NCBI RefSeq assembly: GCF_002778275.1
Contig: NZ_NESG01000005.1
Span: 1 to 64,000 of the forward strand
DNA: 64,000 nt
Direction: 5' to 3'
Source of the DNA: Limnohabitans sp. G3-2
GTDB lineage: Bacteria > Pseudomonadota > Gammaproteobacteria > Burkholderiales > Burkholderiaceae_C
Below, in pieces: positions 17,734-27,380 of the stretch. Below the pieces are notes generated by a model. It was given only the letters and a program-made list of their open reading frames with translations, made no database searches and was not told the DNA's origin. Numbering within the stretch: the first letter of the stretch is position 1; each line of letters starts with the position of its first letter. The translations under genes and the position numbers were made by a program.

Positions 17734-18555
17734 TTAATTGCTAAGAATTCTCTTTCGAACCGCGTATAGCAGGTTTCTCGCGCGGCTTGGTAGTAGAATT
17801 TTTGAAATAAGGATAGCAAGCGCTAGGGCGATTGAATCCATACGCCAAGGCATTATGTTGATAACGTAGGTGGCGCGGATTCGAAATTCACACCAAGATT
17901 TTCGCAAGCCCGAGCGACGAACATCCGTTGCGAGTGTTTGTCGATAGTCTATTAGGTATGCTTCAAGATTCGAAAAACACACGCCCGCGCAGGCCATCCT
18001 AGCCCAGAGTGCTACATCCTCGAAGCGAATAGTGTCTGTGGGATAACGCCAGCCTTGGCGAAGGACGGTAGCACGGAAGACAACCGTGGGGTGAACGAAG
18101 GGCGAGTCGTATGCGAGCCTTAGTTTGAGGATTCGATCATCATGCGACTTGCAGATCTCGGAAGTTGTTCGACCGTTCTCGTCGATAATTTTTGCCCATA
18201 CACCGGACACCCCTATGTCGGGTCTGCATCGCATGAATTCGACCTGCAACTTGAACCTTTCCGCATGGCTAACATCGTCTGCATCCATGCGGAATACGAA
18301 CTCGCATTCTGGGTCAGAAAGTGAATAATCAATTAGATCGTTAAGCACATGTGCAAGCCCTCTATTCTCCGCGTAACGAATCACATCGACAAAGCGAGAC
18401 TTTGATGCTGTCTCTAGTATTGCATCAACAGATTCCGAGACCGGTCCATCCACACCGATCAATACATGGCCTGCACCTTGGATCGACTGTAAAGCGAGGG
18501 CCAGATGATCAGGTCGGTCATTTCGATAAACCGACATGATTACATAGTTAGTCAA
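17734..18555 (-). CDS. GT2-family glycosyltransferase
   Basis: The 273-residue GT-A enzyme starts with YVIMSVYRNDRPDHLALALQ and has the DXD motif in FVFRMDADDVSHAERF near residue 90, followed by FEDVALWARM, a usual acceptor-side pattern. One amphipathic or hydrophobic stretch lies near the C-terminus. It is close to GT2 enzymes that transfer Gal or related sugars, but donor and acceptor are not readable. It follows the Wzy-like gene with a 77-bp gap. Confidence 0.85.
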   Translation of the reverse strand: MTNYVIMSVYRNDRPDHLALALQSIQGAGHVLIGVDGPVSESVDAILETASKSRFVDVIRYAENRGLAHVLNDLIDYSLSDPECEFVFRMDADDVSHAERFKLQVEFMRCRPDIGVSGVWAKIIDENGRTTSEICKSHDDRILKLRLAYDSPFVHPTVVFRATVLRQGWRYPTDTIRFEDVALWARMACAGVCFSNLEAYLIDYRQTLATDVRRSGLRKSWCEFRIRATYVINIMPWRMDSIALALAILISKILLPSRARNLLYAVRKRILSN

Positions 18556-18632
18556 ATGAACCTCTTAAGTAAATTACGAAAATAACCTAGTGAATTAGGT
18601 ACCGGTGAGGCTCAACCGACAAAACAGCCCTT

Positions 18633-19889
18633 TTAGGTTAATGTCGGTGTGAGCCATAAGGACCGGCGGCGCTGTTTCCTCTTGTTTGTGGTGGATCGAA
18701 TGATTTTTGTGCGTGCATCAACATTCACCACACATTCTTTGTAAAAAGCTAACGCGACGGCGTACACGACACTTGTGGTCAGGGTAGTGGTGAGAGATGC
18801 TAGGAATGCGAGTACAAAAAGGAACGCCCATGTGTCCGAGCGCTCGCCCTTCCTTGGAACTAATATCACCAAAACAAGGCAAACTACACCAATAATGCCA
18901 AACTGTAGCGTGCGTAGCATTATTTCAGAATCAAATACATGCTCAACCCCAGCTAGATCGGAAGAGGAAAAACCACCCGTAAGGGCGTGTTTTGGTAGAT
19001 TCTCTAGGAAAATTTCAAGGGTCTTAAGACGCTCTACCACGGATGCCGTAGATCCGACACCGTCACCCAATTCCTCATTTAGGAACTTTAGTAGGTAGAG
19101 ATCGATGCCCGCCTGCGATATACCCCACACCGTTAGCACGGAAAAAAAGACAAACCCAGATGCCAACGTAAAGAACTTGCGGAATCCTAGTAACCTGCAC
19201 ATTGAAATAGTCTCATATGCGACCAAAATAACTGCAAGGGTGCGATTTGCACTGAGCAGAATTGCGAACAGGGCGAACAATAGTGGCCAAGTCTTGCGCT
19301 GATAAAGAAAGATACCTCGGCAGACTATATAGATTACTGTACTGGCAAATATCCCAGTGGGAAAAAGTCCAGGAGGACGGATAGGTAACGTAAGTTTAAG
19401 AATTTCCCTTTCGTGGTCGCTTGATGCCACGAAATCGATGCCAGTAGACCATACAAAAGATAATTTTTCGTTGATGTCTGCTAAGTTGAATGCCTGCATT
19501 GCCATCACGGTGATGTTGACGCCACACAACCAGAGGGCCCATCGCTGGAGAGTGAGCATCCCGTACGTCGCTGCTAGCGACTGAACTAAGGCAACTGTGC
19601 CGATGGCGCCCAAGGGAATGAACAGGTATAGGGCGTTGCGGGTCTCAAAACCAAATAGAACAGCATTCAGCGCAAACAGACCCATCAGGATGGTTGTGGC
19701 AACGGCAACCGTCCGCCAGCGTGGTCGATCGTAGCTGCGAGATGCAATCGGGAGGAACGCAAGCGCGATGAGGGATGCGGGCGACACGGGCACCCCCATG
19801 ATACGCAAACCGGGGAACAGAAAAGAGCTAAAAAAAGCCATTACTGCAAACCAAAGTAATGGTGCTGGAATACGCGTTTTTACGCTCAT
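18633..19889 (-). CDS. Wzy-like O-unit polymerase
   Basis: The 418-residue protein has about 10-11 hydrophobic segments and a periplasmic loop of about 60 residues with LPKHALTGGFSSSDL between late helices, the layout of Wzy/O-antigen-ligase (RfaL/Wzy) proteins. It would join repeat units at the periplasmic face. It overlaps the upstream flippase gene by 4 bp. It is the only clear polymerase candidate in the window; because Wzy sequences are variable, the call rests on topology and context. Confidence 0.7.
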   Translation of the reverse strand: MSVKTRIPAPLLWFAVMAFFSSFLFPGLRIMGVPVSPASLIALAFLPIASRSYDRPRWRTVAVATTILMGLFALNAVLFGFETRNALYLFIPLGAIGTVALVQSLAATYGMLTLQRWALWLCGVNITVMAMQAFNLADINEKLSFVWSTGIDFVASSDHEREILKLTLPIRPPGLFPTGIFASTVIYIVCRGIFLYQRKTWPLLFALFAILLSANRTLAVILVAYETISMCRLLGFRKFFTLASGFVFFSVLTVWGISQAGIDLYLLKFLNEELGDGVGSTASVVERLKTLEIFLENLPKHALTGGFSSSDLAGVEHVFDSEIMLRTLQFGIIGVVCLVLVILVPRKGERSDTWAFLFVLAFLASLTTTLTTSVVYAVALAFYKECVVNVDARTKIIRSTTNKRKQRRRSLWLTPTLT

Positions 19890-21268
19890 ATCTTGCTATC
19901 AACGGCTACGATTTTAGAGCGGAACTTTAAATAGATCCAAGTGCCAATCGGTGCGGAAATACACAGGGTGACGAACGTGTAGACCGCAACGGCGCCAGCG
20001 GTTCCAGCCTGCGGGATGAACCAAGTAGACAACCCGGCCATCAGCACACCATTGATTACAGACAGTTTCATGAACGGCTCCTGCTTGTGGGTGCGCAGGT
20101 AGACCGACTGAACATAAATTGAATGGCTGCCGATGCAAGCCAGCGCGAGTATCCACGACTGACCCAATGGCAGTAGTCGTGTACTGATACTGAATTCGTG
20201 CCAATGGACAATGGTCAACAAAATCATTGCGAGCATAAGAGCTGCTACTAGCGCGGCGAATGATTGGACAACGGATCGTCTAAATAAAATGTCCAATTCA
20301 GACTGAATCCGGTTGGCGACCATTCGTCCAAATATTGGGATTCTTGCAGTAACGAAGATGATGCAGATACTGCTGATCGCTGAAAACACCTGCATCGTCA
20401 TACCCATTCGGCCCGCAGCCTCTGGACCATGCGTGCTGAAAAGCAGTGGGGTTGTGTACTGAAAAACAAAGTAACCGCTCAGCCAGCTCACAGCGATGCG
20501 CCACTGAAATGGTAGTATTTCCCTGCGCCAGGCAAGTGCGTGGGAAGGTAGCTTTGCTCGAATCAAGTCCCAAATGAAGCGCCTACGATAGGTCAGGAGA
20601 TAGGTGATCCCGATTACCAACATTACGCCATACTGAAGTGCAAGTGCTAATAGACCCACGCCCTGGGCGATGGCAATCCAAGCGGCAAAACCCCCTCCAA
20701 TGAATTGTGCAAAGCGAACACCAGCGACCTCGGTGACGCGGCCCGTTCCTTCAATGATGTTGCAAATTGCCGTCACGATCAGGTTTCCACTTACAAAAAA
20801 GACCAGCAAATTCCAGTGCAGCAGCAGGTTCGCAGGAAGAATATTTACAGTGACCGCACGATTGAAGAACCATTCACCAGCAGGGATTAAGATCACTACT
20901 AGAAGTATTCCTGAGACGCCGAACCATCCTAGGGCAAAAATCAGAAGGGCCCTAAGGCGGGCCTTGGCTGTCTTGTCTCCCTCCACTTTGCCAGCTTCAG
21001 TCCAGTTTAGCTTTGCCATCTCGTGGGCAGAGAACTGTATCAGGACCATGCTCAGACCCATCTCCGCGAAAACCTGCAGCGCGATGAGACTATTGAAGGT
21101 GAAGAAATATCCTTGGGTACTCAGGTCGAAAAAGTGGGCTACTAGCCCTAAAGTGACGAACCCCGAAACAAGCTGGGTTGCTCGCGCTAGCAAGCTCCAC
21201 ACCTGGGCAGCCTCCAGCCTGAAAAGCAGCTGCCCTTTCAGGGTGGTACGCAAGTCAGAGCCCCGCAT
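19886..21268 (-). CDS. Wzx-type polysaccharide flippase (second copy)
   Basis: This polytopic protein of about 460 residues has 12-14 hydrophobic segments and is of the oligosaccharide flippase type. The internal ATG at 21268 (MRGSDLRTTLKGQLLF) is the likely start because earlier codons encode a poor, non-membrane extension that overlaps the GT2 gene. It has little resemblance to the AT-rich flippase at 9 kb. With the Wzy-like gene behind it, it forms a matched assembly pair for the CDP-sugar block. Confidence 0.8.
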   Translation of the reverse strand: MRGSDLRTTLKGQLLFRLEAAQVWSLLARATQLVSGFVTLGLVAHFFDLSTQGYFFTFNSLIALQVFAEMGLSMVLIQFSAHEMAKLNWTEAGKVEGDKTAKARLRALLIFALGWFGVSGILLVVILIPAGEWFFNRAVTVNILPANLLLHWNLLVFFVSGNLIVTAICNIIEGTGRVTEVAGVRFAQFIGGGFAAWIAIAQGVGLLALALQYGVMLVIGITYLLTYRRRFIWDLIRAKLPSHALAWRREILPFQWRIAVSWLSGYFVFQYTTPLLFSTHGPEAAGRMGMTMQVFSAISSICIIFVTARIPIFGRMVANRIQSELDILFRRSVVQSFAALVAALMLAMILLTIVHWHEFSISTRLLPLGQSWILALACIGSHSIYVQSVYLRTHKQEPFMKLSVINGVLMAGLSTWFIPQAGTAGAVAVYTFVTLCISAPIGTWIYLKFRSKIVAVDSKI

Positions 21269-22280
21269 GTCTGGCGACAAACTTTCGTAAGTACTTGCGG
21301 CCTGTCGTCTTGCGGTAAAGATAGGCGAGCAGACGCTGCCCAATGGCTCCAAATAAAGGGCTCACAATCAGGGCTGCTAGGGCTACAAATCGCTTTAGTC
21401 CATGGCCAAAGAACAAATGTGTGCGTAACGCCTTACGTCGCAGAAAACGGGCCTCATCCTTCATTCGCGGGGCATTCTGGATGGAGACGATGTCCAGAAG
21501 CTCCCGGCCGACGTTATGCGCCGCATAGATTTTTCGAGTTATCGCATTTCGCTCATCGCGCGTCAATGGACTGTCTGTAAGGTAGTACGCACATAGGACC
21601 ACATCAACTGGTGACCATGCCGCATCCTCTTCGTTAGCCAGTGTCCCAATCACCGGCGACAGGACGAAAGGGTGCTTACTGGCTGCGAGTAGCGCTATCT
21701 CAACATGTGGTGCATAAGCCGCATTCATAAGATAGCCGAATCGCATAAAAGGCACACACAATCGGCGTTGAAACAAGTATGAAGACATGAACAACAAACT
21801 GTTGAAGTCTCCGGGTGCATCCATGAGGGCTCGGACACCAGTGGCCTTGATGGTAGAGGTGTAGTTATGGAATCGCGAAGAAAACTTCACGAATGCAGCG
21901 TCGGGATTGGCATCGATTGTGCTGCGCAGTTCACCTAGTCGCAAGGGGTCGATAAGGTCATCATCTCCGCAGAGAAGGAACCAGTCAGTATCTACGTGCT
22001 CAAAGCACCTTAGGATGTTGGCTCCACCGCCGATGTTCGTTCGATTCCGAATGATCGTGAATGTTACACCTCTTGAAACGAGCAGCGCATGCAGATCTTG
22101 GTCGAAATGGATGGGAAGCTCTGACGCGTTGTCAACTACTAGAATGTGTATCCATGAAGGGAGTGCGCCCGCGACGGTCTTAAGGTTCGCCGCTAGCATT
22201 GCAGCACGGTTAAAGGACGGAATTGCAATGGTCAGCTTGTCTTTCGCAATCTCGGGCGCATACAAGTTAGGACTCACCAT
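21255..22280 (-). CDS. GT2-family glycosyltransferase
   Basis: The 341-residue protein begins LTIAIPSFNRAAMLAANL and has the acidic motif HILVVDNASE and DTDWFLLCGDDDLIDP (the DXD region) near residue 100. A hydrophobic segment near residue 300 may anchor it to the membrane. ATG overlaps the transketolase stop by one base (TGATG), so the genes are translationally coupled. It may attach the unusual sugar made by the genes before it; that is inference. Confidence 0.82.
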   Translation of the reverse strand: MVSPNLYAPEIAKDKLTIAIPSFNRAAMLAANLKTVAGALPSWIHILVVDNASELPIHFDQDLHALLVSRGVTFTIIRNRTNIGGGANILRCFEHVDTDWFLLCGDDDLIDPLRLGELRSTIDANPDAAFVKFSSRFHNYTSTIKATGVRALMDAPGDFNSLLFMSSYLFQRRLCVPFMRFGYLMNAAYAPHVEIALLAASKHPFVLSPVIGTLANEEDAAWSPVDVVLCAYYLTDSPLTRDERNAITRKIYAAHNVGRELLDIVSIQNAPRMKDEARFLRRKALRTHLFFGHGLKRFVALAALIVSPLFGAIGQRLLAYLYRKTTGRKYLRKFVARHAGL

Positions 22281-23161
22281 CAATTAAGACCACCCTCATT
22301 GTTGAGGTATTTCTGGGAACCGACTAAACCGCAAACTTCAGGATGCAGTGCCCTTACATTAATACGTGCTCGATTTTGCGGCTCACGGGCCATTGATTCG
22401 AGGAGCCAAGAGCCGAACCCGCCGTCCTCAAGGTGGTCTTCAAGTGTAGTAACACTGGCATGCTCGACTACCTGTGCAGCCTGGTCCTCCTTTGTGGCCA
22501 TGCTCCATAAGGGTAGTGACTTTACAGCACAACCTTGATGGGTGCGAGACCGCAAGTCGAGCGCCAGCCCGAGCGTTGCGCCCGTAGTAAGGAGCACGTC
22601 CCTACAGCCGGATTCTGCTTCGGCAACAGTTAGCCACTTACCAGGTTCGACAACGGGTACGTCATGATGAAATACTGGTTCACCTGCCTTACCGAGCCGC
22701 AAGTAAGACGGCCCGGGGTGATCGACTAAGTAACGCATACAGGCGCGGGTTTCTAAAGGATCCCCTGGGGCAGCAATGAGCATATTCGGGAAGCAGCGCA
22801 TCAAAGCGTAGTCCTGGATCGCGTGGTGAGAGTACCCGAGCGCACCATAAGAGAGCCCACCCCCTACAGCAACGATAGTGACGGCCAGCTTTTGGTAGTC
22901 GACATCGTTGCGAATCTGCTCGGCACAACGGAATGTTGGGAAGTTGGCGATGGAGTAAGTGAAAACATGATAGCCCTCTGACGCCATACCCGCCGCAAGA
23001 CCGGTCATATTCTGCTCGGCCACGCCTGCATTGATAAACCGATCTGGGAAGCGGTCGGCAAAGGGCTCAACGACCGAATAACCAAGATCACCCACAACCA
23101 GTGCGATATGCGAGTGCTGCTCTGCGAGCAAAACAAGCTCTTCAATAAAGGCATTACGCAT
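22280..23161 (-). CDS. Transketolase, C-terminal (PYR plus C-terminal domain) subunit
   Basis: This 293-residue subunit of a split transketolase carries the pyrimidine-binding domain, with the catalytic Glu in NAGVAEQNMTGLAAGMA near residue 50, then FPNMLIAAPGDPLETRACM and the transketolase C-terminal domain. With its partner it would move a two-carbon ketol unit using thiamine diphosphate. In polysaccharide loci split transketolases are associated with unusual sugars rather than with the pentose phosphate pathway. It overlaps the N-terminal subunit gene by 8 bp. Confidence 0.88.
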   Translation of the reverse strand: MRNAFIEELVLLAEQHSHIALVVGDLGYSVVEPFADRFPDRFINAGVAEQNMTGLAAGMASEGYHVFTYSIANFPTFRCAEQIRNDVDYQKLAVTIVAVGGGLSYGALGYSHHAIQDYALMRCFPNMLIAAPGDPLETRACMRYLVDHPGPSYLRLGKAGEPVFHHDVPVVEPGKWLTVAEAESGCRDVLLTTGATLGLALDLRSRTHQGCAVKSLPLWSMATKEDQAAQVVEHASVTTLEDHLEDGGFGSWLLESMAREPQNRARINVRALHPEVCGLVGSQKYLNNEGGLN

Positions 23162-23996
23162 CGGGATCCCCTAGTTCTGCCAAAGATGCAGCCAATAGTT
23201 TGTCATCAGGGCTACGGTAGTGCCACTCGACCTGATTCTCCATGAAGCTAACGCCTTTACCCTTAACTGTATGGGCCAACAGCAAAGAAGGTTTGCCAGG
23301 CTGCCAGGGCGCTTCGGCGAGTCCTTTACACAGTGCGTCGTGGTCGTGACCGTCGACCTCACGCACAGCCCAACCAAATGCAGTCAACTTATCAACTAAA
23401 GGCTCAAGCCCAAGTGTCTGTGCGATGGTCGTCAGACTCTGCAGCTTGTTATAGTCGATAATCGCGACGATATTATCGAGACGGTGATGACTTGCAAACA
23501 TAAGTGCTTCCCAGTTTGTGCCTTCGTCCATCTCGCCGTCGCTAAGCAGAACAAATACTCGCCATGTTTGACCTAGTTTTTTAGCTGCCAACGCTTTGCC
23601 AACGCCGAATGGCAATCCATGGCCAAGTGATCCGCTGGAAAACTCTACGCCCGTAATCTTGTGACTCACATGGGTCATGTATTGCGATCCGTCCATTCCA
23701 TAAGTCTCAAGATCTGAGCGAGGAATGATCCGCATATTCGCAAGCACTGCATACACCGCCGCCGCCGCATGGCCTTTGCTGAGGATGAACCGGTCACGCA
23801 AATGCCAACTAGGTTCTTCCGGACGAAAATTCATAATTTGCCCATATAGGACCGCAAGTATGTCAGTTACAGAAAAGCAACTGCCGACATGCGAAGCTCG
23901 TGCCCGATACACCATTTTAAGCACGTCTTTACGCATGCTGCGGGCGAGAGCTATGGTTTGCACTGCATCCTGCTTTATTTTATTTACTTCTAGCAT
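23154..23996 (-). CDS. Transketolase, N-terminal (thiamine diphosphate-binding) subunit
   Basis: The 280-residue protein has the PP domain of transketolase: GSCFSVTDILAVLYG, FILSKGHAAAAVYA, GSLGHGLPFGVGKALA and the ThDP/Mg motif LLSDGEMDEGTNWE ending in AIIDYNK. It is roughly the first 40-45% of a normal transketolase, as in natural two-subunit enzymes. It lies between a sugar C-methyltransferase gene and the C-terminal subunit gene, in the CDP-hexose block, which argues for branching or extending a CDP-linked keto sugar. Confidence 0.88.
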   Translation of the reverse strand: MLEVNKIKQDAVQTIALARSMRKDVLKMVYRARASHVGSCFSVTDILAVLYGQIMNFRPEEPSWHLRDRFILSKGHAAAAVYAVLANMRIIPRSDLETYGMDGSQYMTHVSHKITGVEFSSGSLGHGLPFGVGKALAAKKLGQTWRVFVLLSDGEMDEGTNWEALMFASHHRLDNIVAIIDYNKLQSLTTIAQTLGLEPLVDKLTAFGWAVREVDGHDHDALCKGLAEAPWQPGKPSLLLAHTVKGKGVSFMENQVEWHYRSPDDKLLAASLAELGDPDA

Positions 23997-24002
23997 GGTA
24001 GG

Positions 24003-25154
24003 TTAAATTGGTTTTTGAGGTTGACTTAATTCAAGGTGGTGCCCGAGGACAAATATGTCACCCAGAAATTTATATTCATCACGCAGTGTCAGTTCAATCT
24101 CATTGCGATAAGCCATAGCAGTAATAACCACTGCGGCGAAATCCCCATTCGCAAGGATTGATGGTGCCTCGACTTTGAGGTGGGATACTGGAGTAAATAG
24201 ACCTTGCTTATGTGGGTCGCCATCGACAAGGAGATCAAGGTCTTGAATACCTGCAGCCGCCATTACGCTTAAACCTTTTCCTCCTGCGCCCCACATCGCC
24301 ACTTTCTTGCCTTGAGACCGATACTGGGCGATGATTTCTCTAAGCTCCTTACCAAGTGTGCTGACGGTGGTAGCCACTCGATCAAAAGAAGGGGAATCTG
24401 CTACCGTCACTAATGCCACGTTGTATTCGCCTAACATGTCATGATGCAGATCGACAACATCGAAGCCATTCATTTCCAGCGCCAGCCGTAACGAGCGCAA
24501 AGAGAAGTAGTTGACGTGATCCGGAAAGAAGTCATAGAAGCGCCGATCAATCAATGCCTTTTCCAAGCTTGGCACTTCGATCAGGCCCACGGCTCCAGGC
24601 TTTAGATTTAAGCGTATACCAGTAAGGAATCCGTGAATGTCAGGAACATGCTCCAACACTTGACGCGTTACAAACCCGTCATAGGGACCGCCTTCTAGTT
24701 GCCGCTGTGCGTCCACATAGCCACTTTCGACCTCGTAACCTCGCCCTACCGCAAGTTCGCGAAAGCGCATCGAGGGCTCTAAGCCAGAAACGACGGCCCC
24801 AGCATCGCGTAAGTGGTCAAGATAGCTACCGTCACCACATCCGATTTCCTTAACCGACTTACCTACCAAGCCGAAGCGTTGCACGAAATCCCTTGCCTGT
24901 CGCGCCTGATATTGCTGCATCTGCCGCGAGTGAGTCGTAGTCATTAGGTAGTCGTCATAGTACTCGTCCTCCAGAAGCGGTTCAATTTGCACAAAACCAC
25001 ATCTGCTGCAACCGAGTACCTCAAGATTGATAGCTCGATCAAGATGCAAATCATCGAAACTGAAAAGTCGTTGGATATTACGCGGTACATTAGGCACAGA
25101 CATAACTATCGACAAAGAAGGTTGACTGCAAACTCTGCATATATTATTTTTCAT
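24003..25154 (-). CDS. NDP-sugar C-methyltransferase (TylCIII/NovU-type)
   Basis: This protein of about 383 residues has three parts: an N-terminal zinc-binding region (CRVC at 5-8 and CSRC near 50), a class I SAM domain with VKEIGCGDGSYLDHL near 100, and a C-terminal domain with MWGAGGKGLSVMAAAG near 290. That is the Methyltransf_13 / SAM / Methyltransf_14 layout of sugar C-methyltransferases acting next to a 4-keto group (C3 or C5). It lies between the SDR and transketolase genes, so the CDP-4-keto sugar is the probable substrate. The start overlaps the SDR gene by about 11 bp. Confidence 0.85.
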   Translation of the reverse strand: MKNNICRVCSQPSLSIVMSVPNVPRNIQRLFSFDDLHLDRAINLEVLGCSRCGFVQIEPLLEDEYYDDYLMTTTHSRQMQQYQARQARDFVQRFGLVGKSVKEIGCGDGSYLDHLRDAGAVVSGLEPSMRFRELAVGRGYEVESGYVDAQRQLEGGPYDGFVTRQVLEHVPDIHGFLTGIRLNLKPGAVGLIEVPSLEKALIDRRFYDFFPDHVNYFSLRSLRLALEMNGFDVVDLHHDMLGEYNVALVTVADSPSFDRVATTVSTLGKELREIIAQYRSQGKKVAMWGAGGKGLSVMAAAGIQDLDLLVDGDPHKQGLFTPVSHLKVEAPSILANGDFAAVVITAMAYRNEIELTLRDEYKFLGDIFVLGHHLELSQPQKPI

Positions 25155-26070
25155 TTGATTTCTCTTTTTTATACCACTCGACCGTTTCAGAAAGCCCCGA
25201 TTTCAATGACACCGCCGGGCTCCAACCCGAAGCAGACGATAGCGCGGTAATGTCCGCAGCAAGATGCATAACCTGGTCCGGCCGATAAGGCACCTCGCCA
25301 AACCCCAAGGTCAACGACGGATCAATCATGTCGCGAATTAGTGAAATAATTTCACGTAAAGGACGCTCCTGACCTGAGCCAAGATTAAAAAATCCACATG
25401 CTCCTGCATCGAGTGCTGCTATAACCCCCGCAGCGACATCATTAACATGTATGTAGTCCCAGATCTGTTCCGCTTTTGTGAGGCGGGGTTTTTCACCAGC
25501 AAGCAGACTGCGTATCATGTATGGAATCAGCCAGCTTGGGTCGTCGTCTGGTCCGTATGATGAGAACAGCCTCAACCACGCAAATGGTCGTCCGGTGACT
25601 GCTGCCGTGCGCTCCAATACAAGACCGGTGGCGAGCTTTGCAGCACCATATGCAGTTGTAGGTCGCGTCGCATTCGACTCACTAATGCGACCCACGGCTG
25701 GCCCGTATTCAGCCTGCGAACCCAGGCCGACAAAGTTGCAACAGCCGATCTGCTCAGTCAACTGGTAAAGGTTGACCGATGCGACGATATTGTCCATCTG
25801 CACGGCACTATTACGGTCGACACCTTTAACGCCGTCCCAGGCTAAATGCACCACCGCCTCCGGCGAGAAATGCTTGAGAGCACCACGTATTGTCTCAATC
25901 TGCGCGAGATCGCCGCGAATCACAGTACATCGGTCAAGCAGATCGTCTATACGACGGCTGTTGCTAGATGCACGCATCAACACAGCAACTTCGCGGCCCT
26001 GCTCAACGAGTTGTCGAACTACGCGGGCACCAACAAACCCGGTACCTCCAGTTACAAAAATCTTATTCAT
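25144..26070 (-). CDS. NAD(P)-dependent SDR, probable CDP-4-keto-hexose reductase/epimerase
   Basis: The 308-residue extended SDR begins at ATG 26070 with IFVTGGTGFVGARVVRQL; 16 codons of open frame upstream are probably not translated. Active-site residues are seen in GLGSQAEYGP and YGAAK near 150. It looks like the CDP-abequose/paratose synthase and related 4-keto reductases, and would act after RfbG on a CDP-4-keto-6-deoxy sugar. Which keto group it reduces, and with what stereochemistry, is not readable. Bases 26119-26305 hold no gene. Confidence 0.8.
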   Translation of the reverse strand: MNKIFVTGGTGFVGARVVRQLVEQGREVAVLMRASSNSRRIDDLLDRCTVIRGDLAQIETIRGALKHFSPEAVVHLAWDGVKGVDRNSAVQMDNIVASVNLYQLTEQIGCCNFVGLGSQAEYGPAVGRISESNATRPTTAYGAAKLATGLVLERTAAVTGRPFAWLRLFSSYGPDDDPSWLIPYMIRSLLAGEKPRLTKAEQIWDYIHVNDVAAGVIAALDAGACGFFNLGSGQERPLREIISLIRDMIDPSLTLGFGEVPYRPDQVMHLAADITALSSASGWSPAVSLKSGLSETVEWYKKEKSNEK

Positions 26071-26305
26071 CCGATTAACTTCTTTAATACGTGGTTTAGG
26101 ACTCTCGTCTTCATGCAAAGTTCAACAGTCGCCGCCATTACGCAATTCCTGTCAAAGATGGCTGCAAACTGATACCCAAGTTCCGTCGTAGCTTGGACTC
26201 CGAGCTTGCATGCGGCTTGGGCCAAAGCAATATAAAGTTGGGTAGCAATTATTTAAAGAGAATTTGTACACGTTCTTATTTGCACGGGTCTTGTAAGGCT
26301 GACAT

Positions 26306-27379
26306 TTAAGTCTCCTTTTGGGTTTGAGCGTAAGTTGCAATCTGCTTCAAGGTAAATTCATTCATGTTCGATACCCCCAGATATTCTTTATGCCAGGCAG
26401 CGACCATCTCCAGTGCAACAGCAAGGTTCCAACGGGGCTGCCAGCGAAGGCGCGCTTTTGCCTTAGAAATGTCAAGCTTAAGGTAGTTGGCTTCGTGCGG
26501 ATGGACACCACTGTCTTGCTGCCAGCGTGTGCCTTTGCCCCAACTATTCACCATATGCTCCACGATCCATTGCACAGGTTTTGCATCTTCATCTTGGGGG
26601 CCAAAGTTCCAGCCCTCGGCATAGGCTTGGCCTTGGGTGTAGAGGTGTTCAGCCAATGTAAGGTAGCCACTTAATGGTTCGAGTACGTGTTGCCAAGGAC
26701 GTGTGGCGTGCGGATTGCGGATAGTTACGGGTTGGTTTTGCTCGAAAGCGCGAAGAATATCTGGCACTAAGCGGTCTGCCGCCCAGTCACCACCGCCGAT
26801 AACATTCCCTGCACGGGCGCTTGCCACGGCAATACCACGGCTCTGCAAGAATGAGCTGCGGTATGCACTTGTAACAAGTTCGGCGCAACCTTTGCTGTTA
26901 CTGTAGGGATCGTGACCACCCATGGGCTCGTTTTCTCGGTAACCCCAAGCCCATTCTTTATTTTCGTAACACTTGTCGGTGGTTACGATCACTATTGCCT
27001 TGACACTTGGTGTGCTGTGAGCTGCTTCCAATACATGCACGGTACCCATAACATTGGTTGCAAAAGTTGCAACCGGTTCGGCATAAGACAGTCGCACCAA
27101 AGGCTGCGCGGCCATGTGGATGATGATGTCTGGTTGTGCTGCTTGCATGGCCTTTTGAACCGTATTCAGGTCACGAATGTCACCGATGGTATGGCTTGCC
27201 ATACCAACTTCAACTTGCGCAACGGTGAATAGGTTCGGCGTGGATGGTGGCTCAAGCGCCAAGCCGTGTACTTGTGCGCCAAGGCTTTGCAGCCATAGAC
27301 TAAGCCAACTTCCTTTGAAACCAGTGTGGCCGGTTAAAAAAATGCATTTGCCTCGCCAGAATTCTGAGTTTTCTGTCAT
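26306..27379 (-). CDS. rfbG: CDP-glucose 4,6-dehydratase
   Basis: The SDR of about 357 residues starts at ATG 27379, just behind the rfbF stop (27381-27383), and shows FLTGHTGFKGSWLSLWLQSL, characteristic of RfbG rather than RmlB. Catalytic residues appear in IVTTDKCYENKEW and DPYSNSKGCAE. It makes CDP-4-keto-6-deoxyglucose, the branch point for CDP-linked dideoxy and branched sugars. The 3-dehydrase RfbH, which would lead to 3,6-dideoxyhexoses, is not present in the window. Confidence 0.95.
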   Translation of the reverse strand: MTENSEFWRGKCIFLTGHTGFKGSWLSLWLQSLGAQVHGLALEPPSTPNLFTVAQVEVGMASHTIGDIRDLNTVQKAMQAAQPDIIIHMAAQPLVRLSYAEPVATFATNVMGTVHVLEAAHSTPSVKAIVIVTTDKCYENKEWAWGYRENEPMGGHDPYSNSKGCAELVTSAYRSSFLQSRGIAVASARAGNVIGGGDWAADRLVPDILRAFEQNQPVTIRNPHATRPWQHVLEPLSGYLTLAEHLYTQGQAYAEGWNFGPQDEDAKPVQWIVEHMVNSWGKGTRWQQDSGVHPHEANYLKLDISKAKARLRWQPRWNLAVALEMVAAWHKEYLGVSNMNEFTLKQIATYAQTQKET

Positions 27380-27380
27380 G